Origin: Prosapia bicincta
Lineage: Eukaryota; Arthropoda; Insecta; Hemiptera; Cercopidae
DNA length: 64,000 nucleotides
Assembly: GCA_036971475.1 (NCBI GenBank)
Contig: JBAIZL010000002.1
Coordinates: forward strand, 48,888,229 to 48,952,228
Reading direction: 5' to 3'
Shown: positions 10,858 through 21,358 of the stretch, piece by piece
Position numbering within the stretch: position 1 is the stretch's first letter
Layout: each line of letters begins with the position of its first letter
Position numbers and translations under genes: made by a program
Notes under the pieces: generated by a model
Seen by the model: only the letters and a program-made list of their open reading frames with translations
What the model was told of the DNA's origin: nothing
The model's database searches: none

Positions 10858-12008
10858 TCTGCTTGGAGATTTTGTGTCAAGCGGTGACGGTTTTAAAGGT
10901 AGATTTTCGATAGTATCAAAGAGTATGTGTGATTTGTATTGTGTTTGTTCGTTTAATATGTTTGTACTTTGTGTTTTTATGTGTCTGTAAATTTCATATT
11001 GTTCTAGTGTGTTGAGATATGGTCCTTTTTTGTTGATGTGTAGGATTTCTAGGTTATGATAAATGTCTGTGTATTTGTGTCCTGTTTCTTTTATGTGATT
11101 GTAAAATGTTGAATTGGTGTTCTGTTTGTGTTCCTCGACTCTTTGTTTAAAGCTGCGACCTGTTTGTCCAATGTAGAATTTGTTACATTCGTCGCAGTTC
11201 AGTTTGTATAAACCTGGTGCTTGTAGTTTATCTTTGTTGTTGGTGCTGTGTTGTATTTTGTATTGTAACTTGTTATTAGTTTTGTATGCTATTTTGAACC
11301 ATATTTTTTGAAATTTGCGGGCTATTTTGTTTGTTGTTTTGTTTATGAATGATAATGTGATGTATGTTTTCCCTGTCTATAGCGTTAATTTTAGTGTTTT
11401 TTTTTTTTTGTATTTTGTACCATAGTTTGTCAATTATTGTAGTGTTGTATCCACTTATGTATGCTAAATATTTAATTGTGTCTAGTTCTTTTCTTTAAGT
11501 CTATCGAGCATGGATCTGAAGGCAGCGTGTTTATGTTGGATAGGGTGGTTTGAGGTGTTGTGGATAATTGTGTCTGTCATTATGGGTTTCCTGTAAATGT
11601 TGAAGCTGTGTTTTTGTGTGTGGCTTTTTGTTATGGTTAGGTCGAGGAAGTTTAGGGATCGGTTGGTTTCAATTTCTGAAGTAAAGTGGAGTTTTTGGTG
11701 TATTTTATTAGTGTAGGTAAAGAGCTTTTCGCATTGACAGAAATTGCCTCTGTATAGTGTTATATCATCGGCACATCTGTGCCAGTAAATAATTTTGTGT
11801 GCGTGTTTATTGTTTGTAAGTATCTTGGTGTTTTCTATGTGTTGTAGAGAAATTTTGCTTAGGACACTACTGATAGGACTTCCCATAGGTAGGCCATCTG
11901 GTTGTGAATAGAAGTTTGAGTTGTGGGTGAAATAGTTTTGTTTGGTGATGATTTGGAGGATGTTTATGATTTCGGTAACGTGGGTTTTAGGTATATTGTT
12001 CTGTATTT
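10858..12008 (-). pseudogene. PLE reverse transcriptase plus GIY-YIG endonuclease, broken
   Basis: The minus strand encodes the C-terminal half of a Penelope-type polyprotein. The RT part has QNYFTHNSNFYSQPDGLPMG then SPISSVL (motif B region), and further on IIYWHRCADDITLYRG. That is the catalytic ADD box, with Cys where Tyr or Phe is usual. The linker runs frame-shifted through about 11480-11300. The endonuclease follows with GLYKLNCDECNKFYIGQTGR and FKQRVEEH, a clear GIY-YIG signature, and then the conserved tail to NLPLKPSPLD. The stop falls next to the hammerhead. At least two frameshifts (near 11480 and 11390) break the chain, and the N-terminal RT part is absent. Confidence 0.9.
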
Positions 12009-12018
12009 GTGTACATCA

Positions 12019-12375
12019 AGTATACACAAACTGAACTGCGACGAATGTAACAAATTCTACATTGGATAAACAGGTCGCAGCTTTAAACAAAGAGTCGAGG
12101 AACACAAACAAAACACCAACTCAACATTTTACAACCACTTAAAAGAAACAGGACACAAATACACAGACATTTATCATAATTTATAAATCCTACACATCAA
12201 CAAAAAAGGATCACATCTCAATACACTAGAACAATATGAAATTTACAGGCACACAAAAACACAAAGTATAAACATATTAAACGAACAAACACAATACAAA
12301 TCACACATACTCTTTGATACTATCGAAAACCTACCTTTAAAACCGTCACAGCTTGACCCAACATCTCCAAGCAGA
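12019..12375 (+). pseudogene. PLE GIY-YIG endonuclease fragment, partner copy
   Basis: The plus strand repeats the endonuclease of the minus copy: IHKLNCDECNKFYIG, a stop where Gln stood, then TGRSFKQRVEEH and on to ENLPLKPSQLDPTSPSRRH. A second stop interrupts the DIYHNL region. It begins mid-domain at the junction, so it was truncated at its 5' side when the pair formed. Confidence 0.9.
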
Positions 12376-12421
12376 AGACACTGATGAAGATCGACACATA
12401 GCGATCGAAAACGTTCTGTCT
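12376..12421 (+). ncRNA. Hammerhead ribozyme motif, type I (PLE family 1, plus copy)
   Basis: Stem I is AGACA/TGTCT (12376-12380 with 12417-12421), the core CTGATGA (12381-12387), then an extra A. Stem II is GATCG/CGATC around an 8-nt loop, followed by GAA. Stem III is the perfect palindrome AACGTT with no loop, and cleavage would fall after the C at 12416. All catalytic residues (C3, U4, G5, A6, G8, A9, G12, A13, A14) are intact. With no stem III loop, two RNAs would have to pair, as described for PLE hammerheads. Confidence 0.93.
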
Positions 12422-12484
12422 CAGTAAGCTTTAACAAATTTACTAAATTTAAAGTGAATAATAAAATAATTATGAACTGAAGTA

Positions 12485-13635
12485 CTTAATGTAATAAATA
12501 TGTAAAATAAATAAGTATAATTAAAAATCAAATATTACTTATAGTTTGATGCTTGGTGGTTGATTGTATACCTACCCTTACACTCACATAACTAATTTTT
12601 CATGTTACAATTTTTAAAAACTAGATAATTTCTGAAATTCTATTAGTAGTTTAGACCTAGATATTAGGATAGTTTAGTTTAGGTTATACTAATTGCTCTC
12701 GGCAATGATAACCTTATTGGTTTAACACAAAAAAGTAAGAAATTAAAATAATTTCAAAAACAATTTACACCAATTTTCAAATTTAGAATTAAAGTTTGGT
12801 GTGATAATGATTGGAGCACATTATTTCCACATGTAATGTCATTTTACATCGACTTTACAACCTACTTTATTTTTCCTTGTCATTCTGAGGACAAATATAA
12901 ATATCCTTCTTTATAGTGACAGTTTTGAGAAGCAATAACAGTTGCTTACTCATGAGAGATTCTTATAAGACGTTTAACTGGAGCATGGAGAAGATAACAC
13001 ATTAACAAGGGTCAAGCAAACTAAACATTCAACAATTGACTATTGATGTGTCAATCGCCAACATAAATCTATACTGTGTTGACATGAGTCTCAACAGTAT
13101 GTGCTATACAGAAAATAATCTATGATGCATAACTCATGGCAGTAGTCAGCAAAGCGTTAGTTAAATTTGGTTTAAAATATGCCTACAGCAGGGTTCTGGC
13201 AATACACATTATACCCTCTCTGCCTAAGGGGTAACGAGAAGCAACAAGCTACTTCTTAACCAGGCCCTCTATTCAACCTCTAGAGCAGCCGACTCTAAAC
13301 TACACCCTATGAGCAAGATCCAGCAAGCTAGTGTCCTAATAGTTATTGTTCCTCTGATAAGTTGGCTAGATAGAAAAACGCAAATTGTAATAACTCAGTT
13401 TTAATTACTTGCTTGTTACAAATTATAGACAAATATAATACACAGGAAGTTCAACTTAAGTATAATACCAAATAAATAATTAAAAAATGAATCACAATAA
13501 TAATGATATATCTAACAGTAAAAAAAAAACAAAAAGAACTGTAATTGTTACAATAGTTTGTCACATTAGTTTTCCAATGACAATAGTTTGTAATTGTGGC
13601 TCACTTTTATTTGTAACAATTATTAAATGAGATTG
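12485..13635. other. Intergenic, nothing recognised
   Basis: No host exon was found. A slightly less AT-rich patch at 13180-13380 contains plausible codon runs on the plus strand, but nothing I can assign. Confidence 0.35.
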
Positions 13636-14330
13636 AAGATACTAATCAATTTATTTATATTTGTAAACATTCTTTGTGTACTTCATGTTAGATAATGTTT
13701 TCTCACAAGTCACAAATAGTATAAATAGTCCTTGGGCAAATTCAAGCAAATTACTATTATACCTGTGAAAGACTTAAGAAATTTCCATTTGTAGTTTTGA
13801 GGCTAGGGTTTCAATGTCAAAAGGATTTTGAACAATTTTAATTTCATTTTCAATGAAGTCAAAGTCTGTATAGGAATAGTATCAAAACTTATATCCTAAA
13901 CACCCAAAGCTTAGATTACAAAAATCGTTTATAACTCAGTACTGTGGCTGATTATTTCTAATGTTTTAAAATGTGTAAAACATTTTTTATGTAATTGTGA
14001 TTGAAACAATATTATTTAATTTGGTAGGAGGGTGATGCTTTTCATTCAAAAAAATTTTGATCCTCTCTCAAAGTTCAAAAAGCACTTAAGGGCTTTTCCG
14101 CATTAAACCAGTGTACGGCAATATATGGTAAATCATTTCTACAATCTCATCTATCAGAGATTCAGCCCAGTAGATTTGATGAAATTATCGACTGATATGA
14201 CTGGTTTTATAATTACAGTTCCATTTTTCTTATGAACATTATTCTTACAAGGACTATTGATGAATGATACAATATAAGACCAATAGTTTTCAACCACCAT
14301 AATTTGACATAAGTGCAAACACTCCTTTAT
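13636..14330 (-). pseudogene. Decayed hAT transposase (catalytic region)
   Basis: Minus-strand fragments follow the order of a ZBED5-like hAT transposase. YCIIHQ, with SL soon after, is near 14260. A decayed VRWLS-like stretch followed by LFELRED and FFE is near 14050-14110. A low-complexity continuation reaches about 13640. Stops are frequent and the match is by motif order rather than a long alignment. It may belong to the same family as the fragment at 1456-1730. Confidence 0.45.
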
Positions 14331-14420
14331 TTTTTACAATGCAATGTTCTTTACTTTCATCGGTTGTAAATAGGTTTCAAAAATGTTCTATAAAAGGTAG
14401 TTTTTATTTATAGCATTTCA

Positions 14421-14559
14421 AATTGTGTGTGTGTATGAGTGTGTGTGTGTGTATGTGTGTGCATGCACGTGTGTGTGTGCATGCGTGTGTGTGTGTGTGT
14501 GCATGCATGTGCGTGCGTGCGTGCGTGCGTGCATGGGTGGGTGTGTGTGTGTGTGTGTT
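14421..14559. repeat. (GT)n/(GC)n compound microsatellite
   Basis: Alternating GT with GCATGC and GCGTGC blocks. Open frames on both strands here are repeat translations. It abuts the repeat shared with 61268. Confidence 0.95.
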
Positions 14560-15440
14560 TGGTACACTTAGGTTTACAATTATCAACATCTATTTACATT
14601 TTCTAACACTTCAAATCACTAGTTTATTTACAATATAGTTCTGAGTAACATATGTGAAAACAAAAAAATATATAAGACCCATTATGTTAAAGTACAATTG
14701 AATTTTGGAAATAAAATTAAAATCAACCTATCTGTTACACACACACAAAAACTTATAATCTCAAGGTTTCATTATAAAGGAAAATAGCACTATATTATAC
14801 TACTATATTATAGCTAGAAAATATTTGGTTAGGATAAATTTTCTGACGAAAAAATTCTGGTCATTAAACCATTCACATAATAGCCATGTGTGTAACTGGG
14901 TCACTAAATTCAACTATGAAACTGTTTCACTTCCAAGCATGAATTGTTTATCTTACACTTAAATAAACTGAATTTTATTAACAAAATCTATTCCACAATA
15001 GTCTGTAGCTATATTATAACATAGCAATATTTTAATATAGTATAACTCAGTACTCGGTTTACAAAAAAAAACTTATTGGTAAAAATATAGTCTTAATGAC
15101 GTTTGATTTAAAAAATTTTTTTGTTTTTAAATTACTTGTTTTAATGTGTAGAACACGAATATCAACTTTTTTCCACAGAAGATACGGAAAGTTACTATTT
15201 TTCACATTTTAAATGTTAGGCTGTAATGGCATATAGGTATATACTGTATACTGTATAGGCTGTAATGGCATATAGGTGTGAACTGGGCAAACAGTAGCTA
15301 CAGCGCACTGCACTACGTCTAGATTTGGTTGCAATTTTATACATTACTATATACCTATATTAAAATACACCTACGAAGTATCAAGTCAGGATAGATTTGG
15401 CTATAATTGTATTCAATTTTACTATCTACCTATATTAAAA
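14558..15440 (+). repeat. 0.85-kb dispersed repeat, copy 1 (copy 2 at 61268-62095)
   Basis: From TTAGGTTTACAATTATCAAC onward this segment matches 61268-62095 nearly base for base, through TACTCGGTTTAC and CTACAGCGCACTGCACTA into the first GGATAGATTTGG units. A GT microsatellite precedes both copies. Internal parts (GTCTTAATGACGTT and the GCACTGCACTA block) also occur at 26210-26330, 29395-29590 and 41380-41500, so this is one member of a dispersed family. No coding capacity was seen. Confidence 0.85.
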
Positions 15441-15570
15441 TATACCTACATAATATCCAGTCAGGATAAATTTGGTTATAATTTTATTCAACACTACTAT
15501 CTACCTATATTAAAGTATACCTATGAAGTATCCAGTCAGGATAGATTTGGTTGTAATTTTAGTAAATATT
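15345..15570 (+). repeat. GGATAGATTTGG minisatellite array, 3 units
   Basis: Units of about 75 bp are built on a conserved core GTCAGGATAGATTTGG followed by TATAATTTTAT and an AT-rich spacer with CCTATATTAAAATATACCTA. The array is followed by a strand that recurs with the same order at the other arrays in this window. Confidence 0.9.
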
Positions 15571-15619
15571 TAGCCTTATTTAGAAAACTTGTATCTGCAA
15601 ACACATTAAAAAATAATAA

Positions 15620-16330
15620 TAATAATAACCTAACCTAACTAGACCTGGCCTGGTTTTCATAAGTTAATCTGTGTTTGTCATTAAGAATAACTTCAAATTC
15701 ATGTTCAACAAGGTCAAATTGATCAGGAAAAAAACATTTCACTGATCGAAGCGGTAGTCACTGATCTTAATAATTACATAAATTCTTTTTTGAAAAAAAT
15801 CAACTTCAACAAAGCACTATTAGCATCAGGTTTAACCCAGCACACAAACTTTATAGAATTATGAAACTAGCAAACACACACTTAAATTATTAATTATGTA
15901 ATAGTAAGTTGCAAAATTATTCAAAAGGATGAAACAAACACTTACAGACACTATTCTACGCACAAAACAGACAAATATTGCATTGAACATTTACACACAT
16001 TTTCCTTCAAACTTTAGCAAAAAAAACGATAGATCTAACCATGCAAAGCAGTGTTGAAGTTGAATTTTTTTTCAAAATTTGTAATTTTTTTGTAATTAAC
16101 AGCAGTTAATTACATTTCAAGGCATTTTGGAAGTTACTACATCAAAAAAATAAAGCCAAAACGTTAAATTAATCGTGTTTTAGGTATACCGTATTTTCCA
16201 AAATTATTAATTTTTTTAAGCGTGAGCACAGGTTTTTATAATTTTGTTCGCATTCTTAATGACTTTCTGCTTCGCCCTGCATAATTTATTTTTCTAAAAT
16301 CGAGTTTGTGGGAACAGGGAATAATACCTT
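15620..16330. repeat. Dispersed repeat segment shared with 26.0-28.4 and 29.9-30.3 kb
   Basis: 15640-15780 (AACCTAACCTAACTAGACC then a GTTCAACAAGGTCAAATTGA block and GCGGTAGTCACTGATCTTA) recurs at 26040-26140 and 29960-30345 in either orientation. 15990-16330 (TGTAATTTTTTTGTAATTAAC to GTGAGCACAGGTTTTTATAA and GACTTTCTGCTTCGCC) recurs at 27870-28400. The two parts stand in the same order at both loci, suggesting pieces of one large non-coding transposon. Confidence 0.75.
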
Positions 16331-16339
16331 CAAATGTTC

Positions 16340-17010
16340 CAAAAACATTTTTTTTCAATACATATTTTTCTCTACTAACAGCAGAGAAAGACTTTCTAAA
16401 CTCCAAAGTAAAATATTTTCCATATGGACATTTGAAATTATGATCAACATTACAGATTTAATAATAGTTGAAAAATGTATTTTAAAATAATGTTAATGAT
16501 TTTAACAATGATTTCTATTCCTAAATAAAGGAATGTATCATAATGACACTTCATTTTAGAAAATGTATTATGTACAAAAAGCTTTATTCATATCTACATA
16601 CTGTGTTACAATGATGTTCAAGACCAGACTTTAAAACTAAATTGTCTCCAGCATTTCAAGTATAAAATTATTCTTCCCTATAATAGCACTTTACACTAAC
16701 AAATCTCAATTAGAAAGTCTAAACTCAGATCTATCTTATTCCCTCAGTTAATTACTTAAATGAGGCACTTCATTTTAACTTTACAGTATTTTTTTAAATA
16801 CTTATATCTAAATCTTCAATAATTATGTAGGTTCATCTGCAGCATAAAAATTCGCTCGTATATTGTAAAATAATAGGATTATAGAATCTATTGGTTACAG
16901 ATATATTTTAAATTAGTGACTTATGAAAAATCAATTTACATTGAATGATGCCAATACAGAATATATCACGTAAATATATCACAAAAGCCATATTATAACC
17001 AGATTAAAAA
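16340..17010. other. Intergenic, nothing recognised
   Basis: No exon or repeat end was recognised. If 17021-17095 is a real minus-strand exon, this is the start of its first intron. Confidence 0.35.
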
Positions 17011-17020
17011 AACTACTTAC

Positions 17021-17095
17021 CAAAACTACTGAAACTAAAGGCTCTTCTTGTTTTTCAACCTTTTTCTCACTGATTGGTTTTGTTATAACTGTCAT
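17021..17095 (-). CDS. Candidate first coding exon of an unidentified gene
   Basis: On the minus strand an ATG at 17095, in the context GGCACAATGACA, opens 25 codons (MTVITKPISEKKVEKQEEPL then VSVVL). They are followed at once by a strong splice donor, GTAAGTAGTT (17020-17011), leaving phase 0. The acidic/basic composition is unlike the surrounding TE remnants. No downstream exon was recognised between here and position 1, so the next exon would be either missed or more than 17 kb away. I do not recognise the protein. A chance ATG plus donor remains possible. Confidence 0.35.
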
Positions 17096-18380
17096 TGTGC
17101 CAAAACAATGCTAAAAACAACCACCTACAAAACTACTAACTGGTAAAGACGCAAAATCAAGAACAAAATGTCATAAATTGACAACACGAACTGTGCCTCC
17201 AAAATATTAAATGTACAACTCACACCCGTGATAACTGATGTGATGTAACAAAACCTTGAAAATAGTGATATAAAATGCCAAAGGGGCGCTATTAACTAAC
17301 ATTATTTAGAATGTGTAGTTCCTCTATGAAAATTACAGCTTAAGAATTATTTGTAATTAATTGTCCAATATTTAAAAATAATAATAAATATATATTACAA
17401 TATACACAAAAATCATCTAAACAAAAACACAAGATATTTACTTTATCAATCGGGAAAAAACAAATAATGTTTTACATATTCAAACAAATGCACACAGACA
17501 CATATACATGCATATAAAAAGATATTGTTGTATCCATTCAAAATGTTATTCTCAGTGGGTAAATATCCTAATATATTATTTGTTAGTAATGTTACACTAA
17601 TTAGTACGTTTGAATTAATTTTTTTTTTTTTGTAAATTTGTGTATTAGAAGTGCACAGCGGATTATAGAATAGCTACCAGAATTAAAATTGAAAGATATT
17701 AAAATAAAATTTAATTTGTTCTCATTCTAAATCAATCATAGATAGGTAAAAACATTTTAAGAGACTCATTCAGAATTGATTTACTATCAAATCTTTTATT
17801 CCAGTAATCAAATTATTCGTTTTTTAAATTCATTTCTTTGATTCTTATCAAATTACCAGACCTTTTGATCTTCCTCTGTCCTTTCGATGCAATATTGATA
17901 GTTTTTACTATTTAGAGAAAGGCAGTGAGAGTAATGAGAACTTCCCTTGTATCTTTAAACTATATTTTATTTAAGTAGAAGGTTAGTTTCGGAAAAGGAA
18001 TGATCATTTTGAAACGCGTCAGCAAGTAAGCAATTACGTATTCACTTAGTTAAGTAGTGTAAAATTAGTATATTTTATTTTATATATTTTAACTACCTAT
18101 AGCTATGACAATACCAGTTCACATAAAAATAGACACACACACAAATAAACGCACATTAAATATGGTGATATGCTTTCTTGTAATATTATAAATTAATAAA
18201 TATATTATAAATACAAGAATTGCTTTAATTTATATATTTTCAAAGATTTGAATAATATATCTACTAGCATCTTCAGAAAAAAAACAATCTAGAAAAGAAA
18301 GAATCGAGTTTACAGAGTTCTCTCATTTTTAATCATTAAAAGATTCTCTGTTCTCTTTAGAAAACAGAGTTTTATCTTAT
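17096..18380. other. Intergenic, nothing recognised
   Basis: Apart from short CA/CACA tracts (about 17490-17510 and 18130-18150) nothing was recognised. The 200 bases next to 17095 could be the leader of the candidate gene. Confidence 0.35.
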
Positions 18381-18382
18381 GT

Positions 18383-18470
18383 TAGTTGATTCCATCTTCA
18401 CGTTAGTTCAAACTTTTTAACTAAAAACACTGGTATTTTATAAAAGTATGTGCTACTATAGACAAGTGTA
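18383..18470 (-). mobile_element. PLE family 2 tail fragment
   Basis: TTGATTCCATCTTCACGTTA and then GTGCTACTATAGACAAG match the outward tails of the family 2 copies at 45540-45615 and 52784-52870. The ribozyme-like part is absent, so this is a 5'-truncated piece. Confidence 0.6.
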
Positions 18471-18539
18471 ACGTTTTTACAAGTGTTTTTAGAGTTTCAT
18501 CACTTTCAATATTGCTGTGTTCTCGAAGTGTAAATTTAA

Positions 18540-19011
18540 AGGTTATGACATAGTGTAAAGGTATATGGATGGTCGATACAGTGACTTCAATGGATCGGTG
18601 ATTTTAGCGACAGCCCTAGGTTTGGACAGTGACTTTTACCGGTGACAAGGGATACTGAGATTGCTCTGTATGTGCCAATAACAGGCAGGCATACCACACT
18701 GGTTAAATGATTCCACAACTCGCTTTTTTCTTATTTTGGAAGGCTCATATTATTTAAAAATAAGCTCTTACGAAATTAGGAATAAATTACCGAGTGCGAA
18801 ATAGCGTCTACTATATACAACATTTTCGTTAACTTGAAACCTGACACAAATCGACCCTCACGTCAGTAATCACACGACGTAAATGAGAACCAGTGACAGC
18901 GACGAATCAACTAATGACATTGTTCAATATTGTGACTCACGGAGAACACACCTGAGCAAGGTGTACTTTGGTCCGTGATTCGAAGCGGCCAATTGCTTAC
19001 AGTTTTTCGAG
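18540..19011 (+). promoter_or_regulatory. Possible promoter and leader exon, donor at 19012
   Basis: This stretch is richer in GC and CpG than its surroundings (CGACGTAA, CCGGTGACAAGG, GATTCGAAGCGGCC). It ends in a strong plus-strand donor, TCGAG then GTAAGTTAC. Together with the minus-strand candidate exon at 17021-17095 it could be a bidirectional promoter region. No start codon or coding exon follows that I can link to it. Confidence 0.25.
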
Positions 19012-19019
19012 GTAAGTTA

Positions 19020-19720
19020 CTATATTGACCATATTCATAGATATTTATCTTTGAATTTCATCAAGTTCCCGATATTATTTTCCAACGAAAAACTAGCGAC
19101 TGCTCATTAAGGTTTACTTTTATAAATAAAAAAGCAAGTCATGTGTAGTGAGATTTAGAGCTGGAATATTGAGGGGGGATATCCTGCACCCTCTGTTCTA
19201 TTATATTTATTAGGGTATGAAGTTGAAAAACTGAAGCAACAAAGAAACCGTTGTTCCAACCATGCTACATAATGCAGAAAAAAATGTATTTTATTCACAG
19301 TTTTAGGGAGAAAATTATTATAAAGAGGTAAGATTTAGAAATGTGAGAATATCCAATCTTAGTATATTAGGTTTTGTGTTAGAAGGTACTTTTTAGTTTT
19401 TTAAACGTCATTAATTTTTCTCTACCATTTGCTCTCTCTCTATATATATACAATAGAATATGTTATTACTTTTTCTTGAGACAGAGATTGGGTTGTCCAG
19501 ATGTTTTACTTATACATACTTATATTTTACTATCCTAATGCTTAGGTTTCTTAAACTGGTAAAAATTGGAGAGACAAAAGTTATTGAATAGTTATTTATG
19601 ATAAAGATTCAAATTAGAGATAAAAGATTTGTTCGTCTTAGATAGAATAAAAAAACATTTTACTTGTAACTTATAATTTGTGTTATACTTAGTTAGGTTT
19701 TTTAAATTACTGTACTACTT
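19020..19720. other. Intergenic, nothing recognised
   Basis: No exon or known repeat was recognised. There is a short TA tract at 19440-19452. Confidence 0.35.
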
Positions 19721-19722
19721 TT

Positions 19723-19858
19723 GGTATCACTTGGGAAAACCCACTATTTACTGCTATTTTTCAGCAGTCCTGTTTTAGATCTGTGCATTGTTCAATGCTG
19801 TGTCTTGTCCTTGACTCACAAATATCAGCAAGTAGTGTTTTTTTTGCCAAGTGATACC
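19723..19858. mobile_element. Short MITE, 136 bp
   Basis: It starts GGTATCACTTGG and ends with the inverse CCAAGTGATACC. Inside it has AAACCCACT and a mirrored CAGCAAGTAGTG. It is related to the 270-bp element at 9954-10223. Confidence 0.65.
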
Positions 19859-19859
19859 A

Positions 19860-20590
19860 CAAATAGTTATTTTTCTCCTACATGACCCGGTGGTATCTAT
19901 AGGTTTTTTAAAATTTATCAACTAGAACTAGGAGAATTAAAGTTATAAAAGTATTCCTATAATTCTTTTCAATAACATCCTCGAGATATATGGTGACGCT
20001 TTGTTTCTCACATGCTCTATACTTGCATTTCTTTCCAACGTTCTTATCTTATGGGACATAAAAGAGGCAACAGCAATGGTGTACTGAAGAAGTGACCATG
20101 TGCTCAGACTTAATTTCCAAATAACATTCTACCTTTTGTACAACTAATTACATTGTATCGATTAGTCGACGCATAATTGGTTCTTATAACCTGCAACTAT
20201 ATTTTTCAAATTACCTTCCTATCGTTTTTAAAATTTAAAAGGTATTTGCACAGGCTCATATATTTTGGGGATACATAGCAAAAATAATTAAACGATGGAA
20301 GGAATTTAAATAAAAATTATCTTTCCACTAGACCCTGTATTTATGACAAGAAATCCTCTTCCCTGTATATATATGCAGTATAGAAGGCAGTAAAGCCAGT
20401 GTGGGCCAACTATCCTTTATAAGTAATTGATTTATATAACCAGAAATAGGTGTGGCAACATACTTTTTAATGACAGAGTGGTCTGATAGAATTTATGGTA
20501 TTTTTTTATAGATATCAGCACTGAAATTTATTACACCTTATGCATAAATATGCAGGTAACACACGCACACTACAGTTATTCCAAAACAAG
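19860..20590. other. Intergenic, nothing recognised
   Basis: No gene was seen. It leads into the LINE 3' end. Confidence 0.35.
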
Positions 20591-20594
20591 GTTT

Positions 20595-21358
20595 TGTGAA
20601 TAATCACGAAGGCACCTAGATGTACAAGATTAACACTGCTTCACACTGACTTAAAAGTGCCTTTCATCAAACAACACCTCCGACACTTAGCAACAAAGTT
20701 TTACAAACAGGCTCACGCACATACAACATCAACACTCATTTCCTCACTGGGTAGATATGACCCCACCCACGACACACACACAGACAGCCGCTGTCCTTAC
20801 TGACCGCCTAGCTCACATGATACCACAAAATAAAATATACATACTAATAAATTCTGCTTCACAGTTATGTTCCAGGAGACGCAGGGGCACATCTCCAGGA
20901 CCGCAGCTTAGCCCCAACGGAAGTACTAATTTGATTGCATGCCTTTTCAGTTTCCAGTAGGCAGCAGAAGAAGAGGTGCATGTCATTCCTGCCCCAGACT
21001 CACTAACAAGGTATTTGCAAGGTAATACCTCTCCTTATTCCTTAGCATAAGGTGATCCAAGCCCCCAGGGTTCCTGCATGATCGGTTGCGGGATTTTTCC
21101 TGGCAGGGTTTCTTTCTTGCCAGGTTTTTTCATCCCGCTCTTAGCGCGACACTTACCGTACTGTATCATTCCACTATCTCCTGATTCTCCATGGAAAGGC
21201 TTATGAGCTTGGTACATGGGCAATCAATCCTGTTTCCTCCACTCGCGGTAGGGATACTAACCGCATGAGCATGTGAGACGGAGGTAGCTCGCTAGAGGTT
21301 GGCTACCACGAGGGCTGGGCGGGTTTTGGGGGCTCAGACCCGAAAAAAAAAAAAAAAT
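20595..21358 (+). mobile_element. LINE 3' end (Jockey-type) with poly(A)
   Basis: 20610-20790 encodes DLKVPFIKQHLRHLATKFYK and then a SSLGRYDPTHD segment, typical of the C-terminal end of Jockey-clade ORF2 proteins. A GC-richer 3' UTR (20880-21340) follows, containing GGTTTCTTTCTTGCCAGG, and an A tract at about 21342-21356. The RT and endonuclease regions are missing, as in usual 5' truncation. The clade call rests on the short C-terminal motif. Confidence 0.7.

Larger units (their letters stand above)
10690..12480. mobile_element. Penelope-like element, head-to-head inverted pair (family 1)
   Basis: Two copies of one PLE meet near 12010. The minus-strand copy runs from about 12008 down to 10690 and carries reverse transcriptase, GIY-YIG endonuclease, hammerhead and tail. 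The plus-strand copy runs from about 12019 to 12480 and carries only the endonuclease, hammerhead and a short tail. Both tails point outward. The minus tail (10690-10811) recurs at 51741-51835 and in part at 61108-61150. PLEs commonly leave 5'-truncated copies joined in inverted or tandem fashion. Confidence 0.88.

Noticed and set aside
14404..14638. Cys/Val-rich and Thr/His-rich open frames on both strands
   Set aside because: They are translations of a GT/GC microsatellite on opposite strands.
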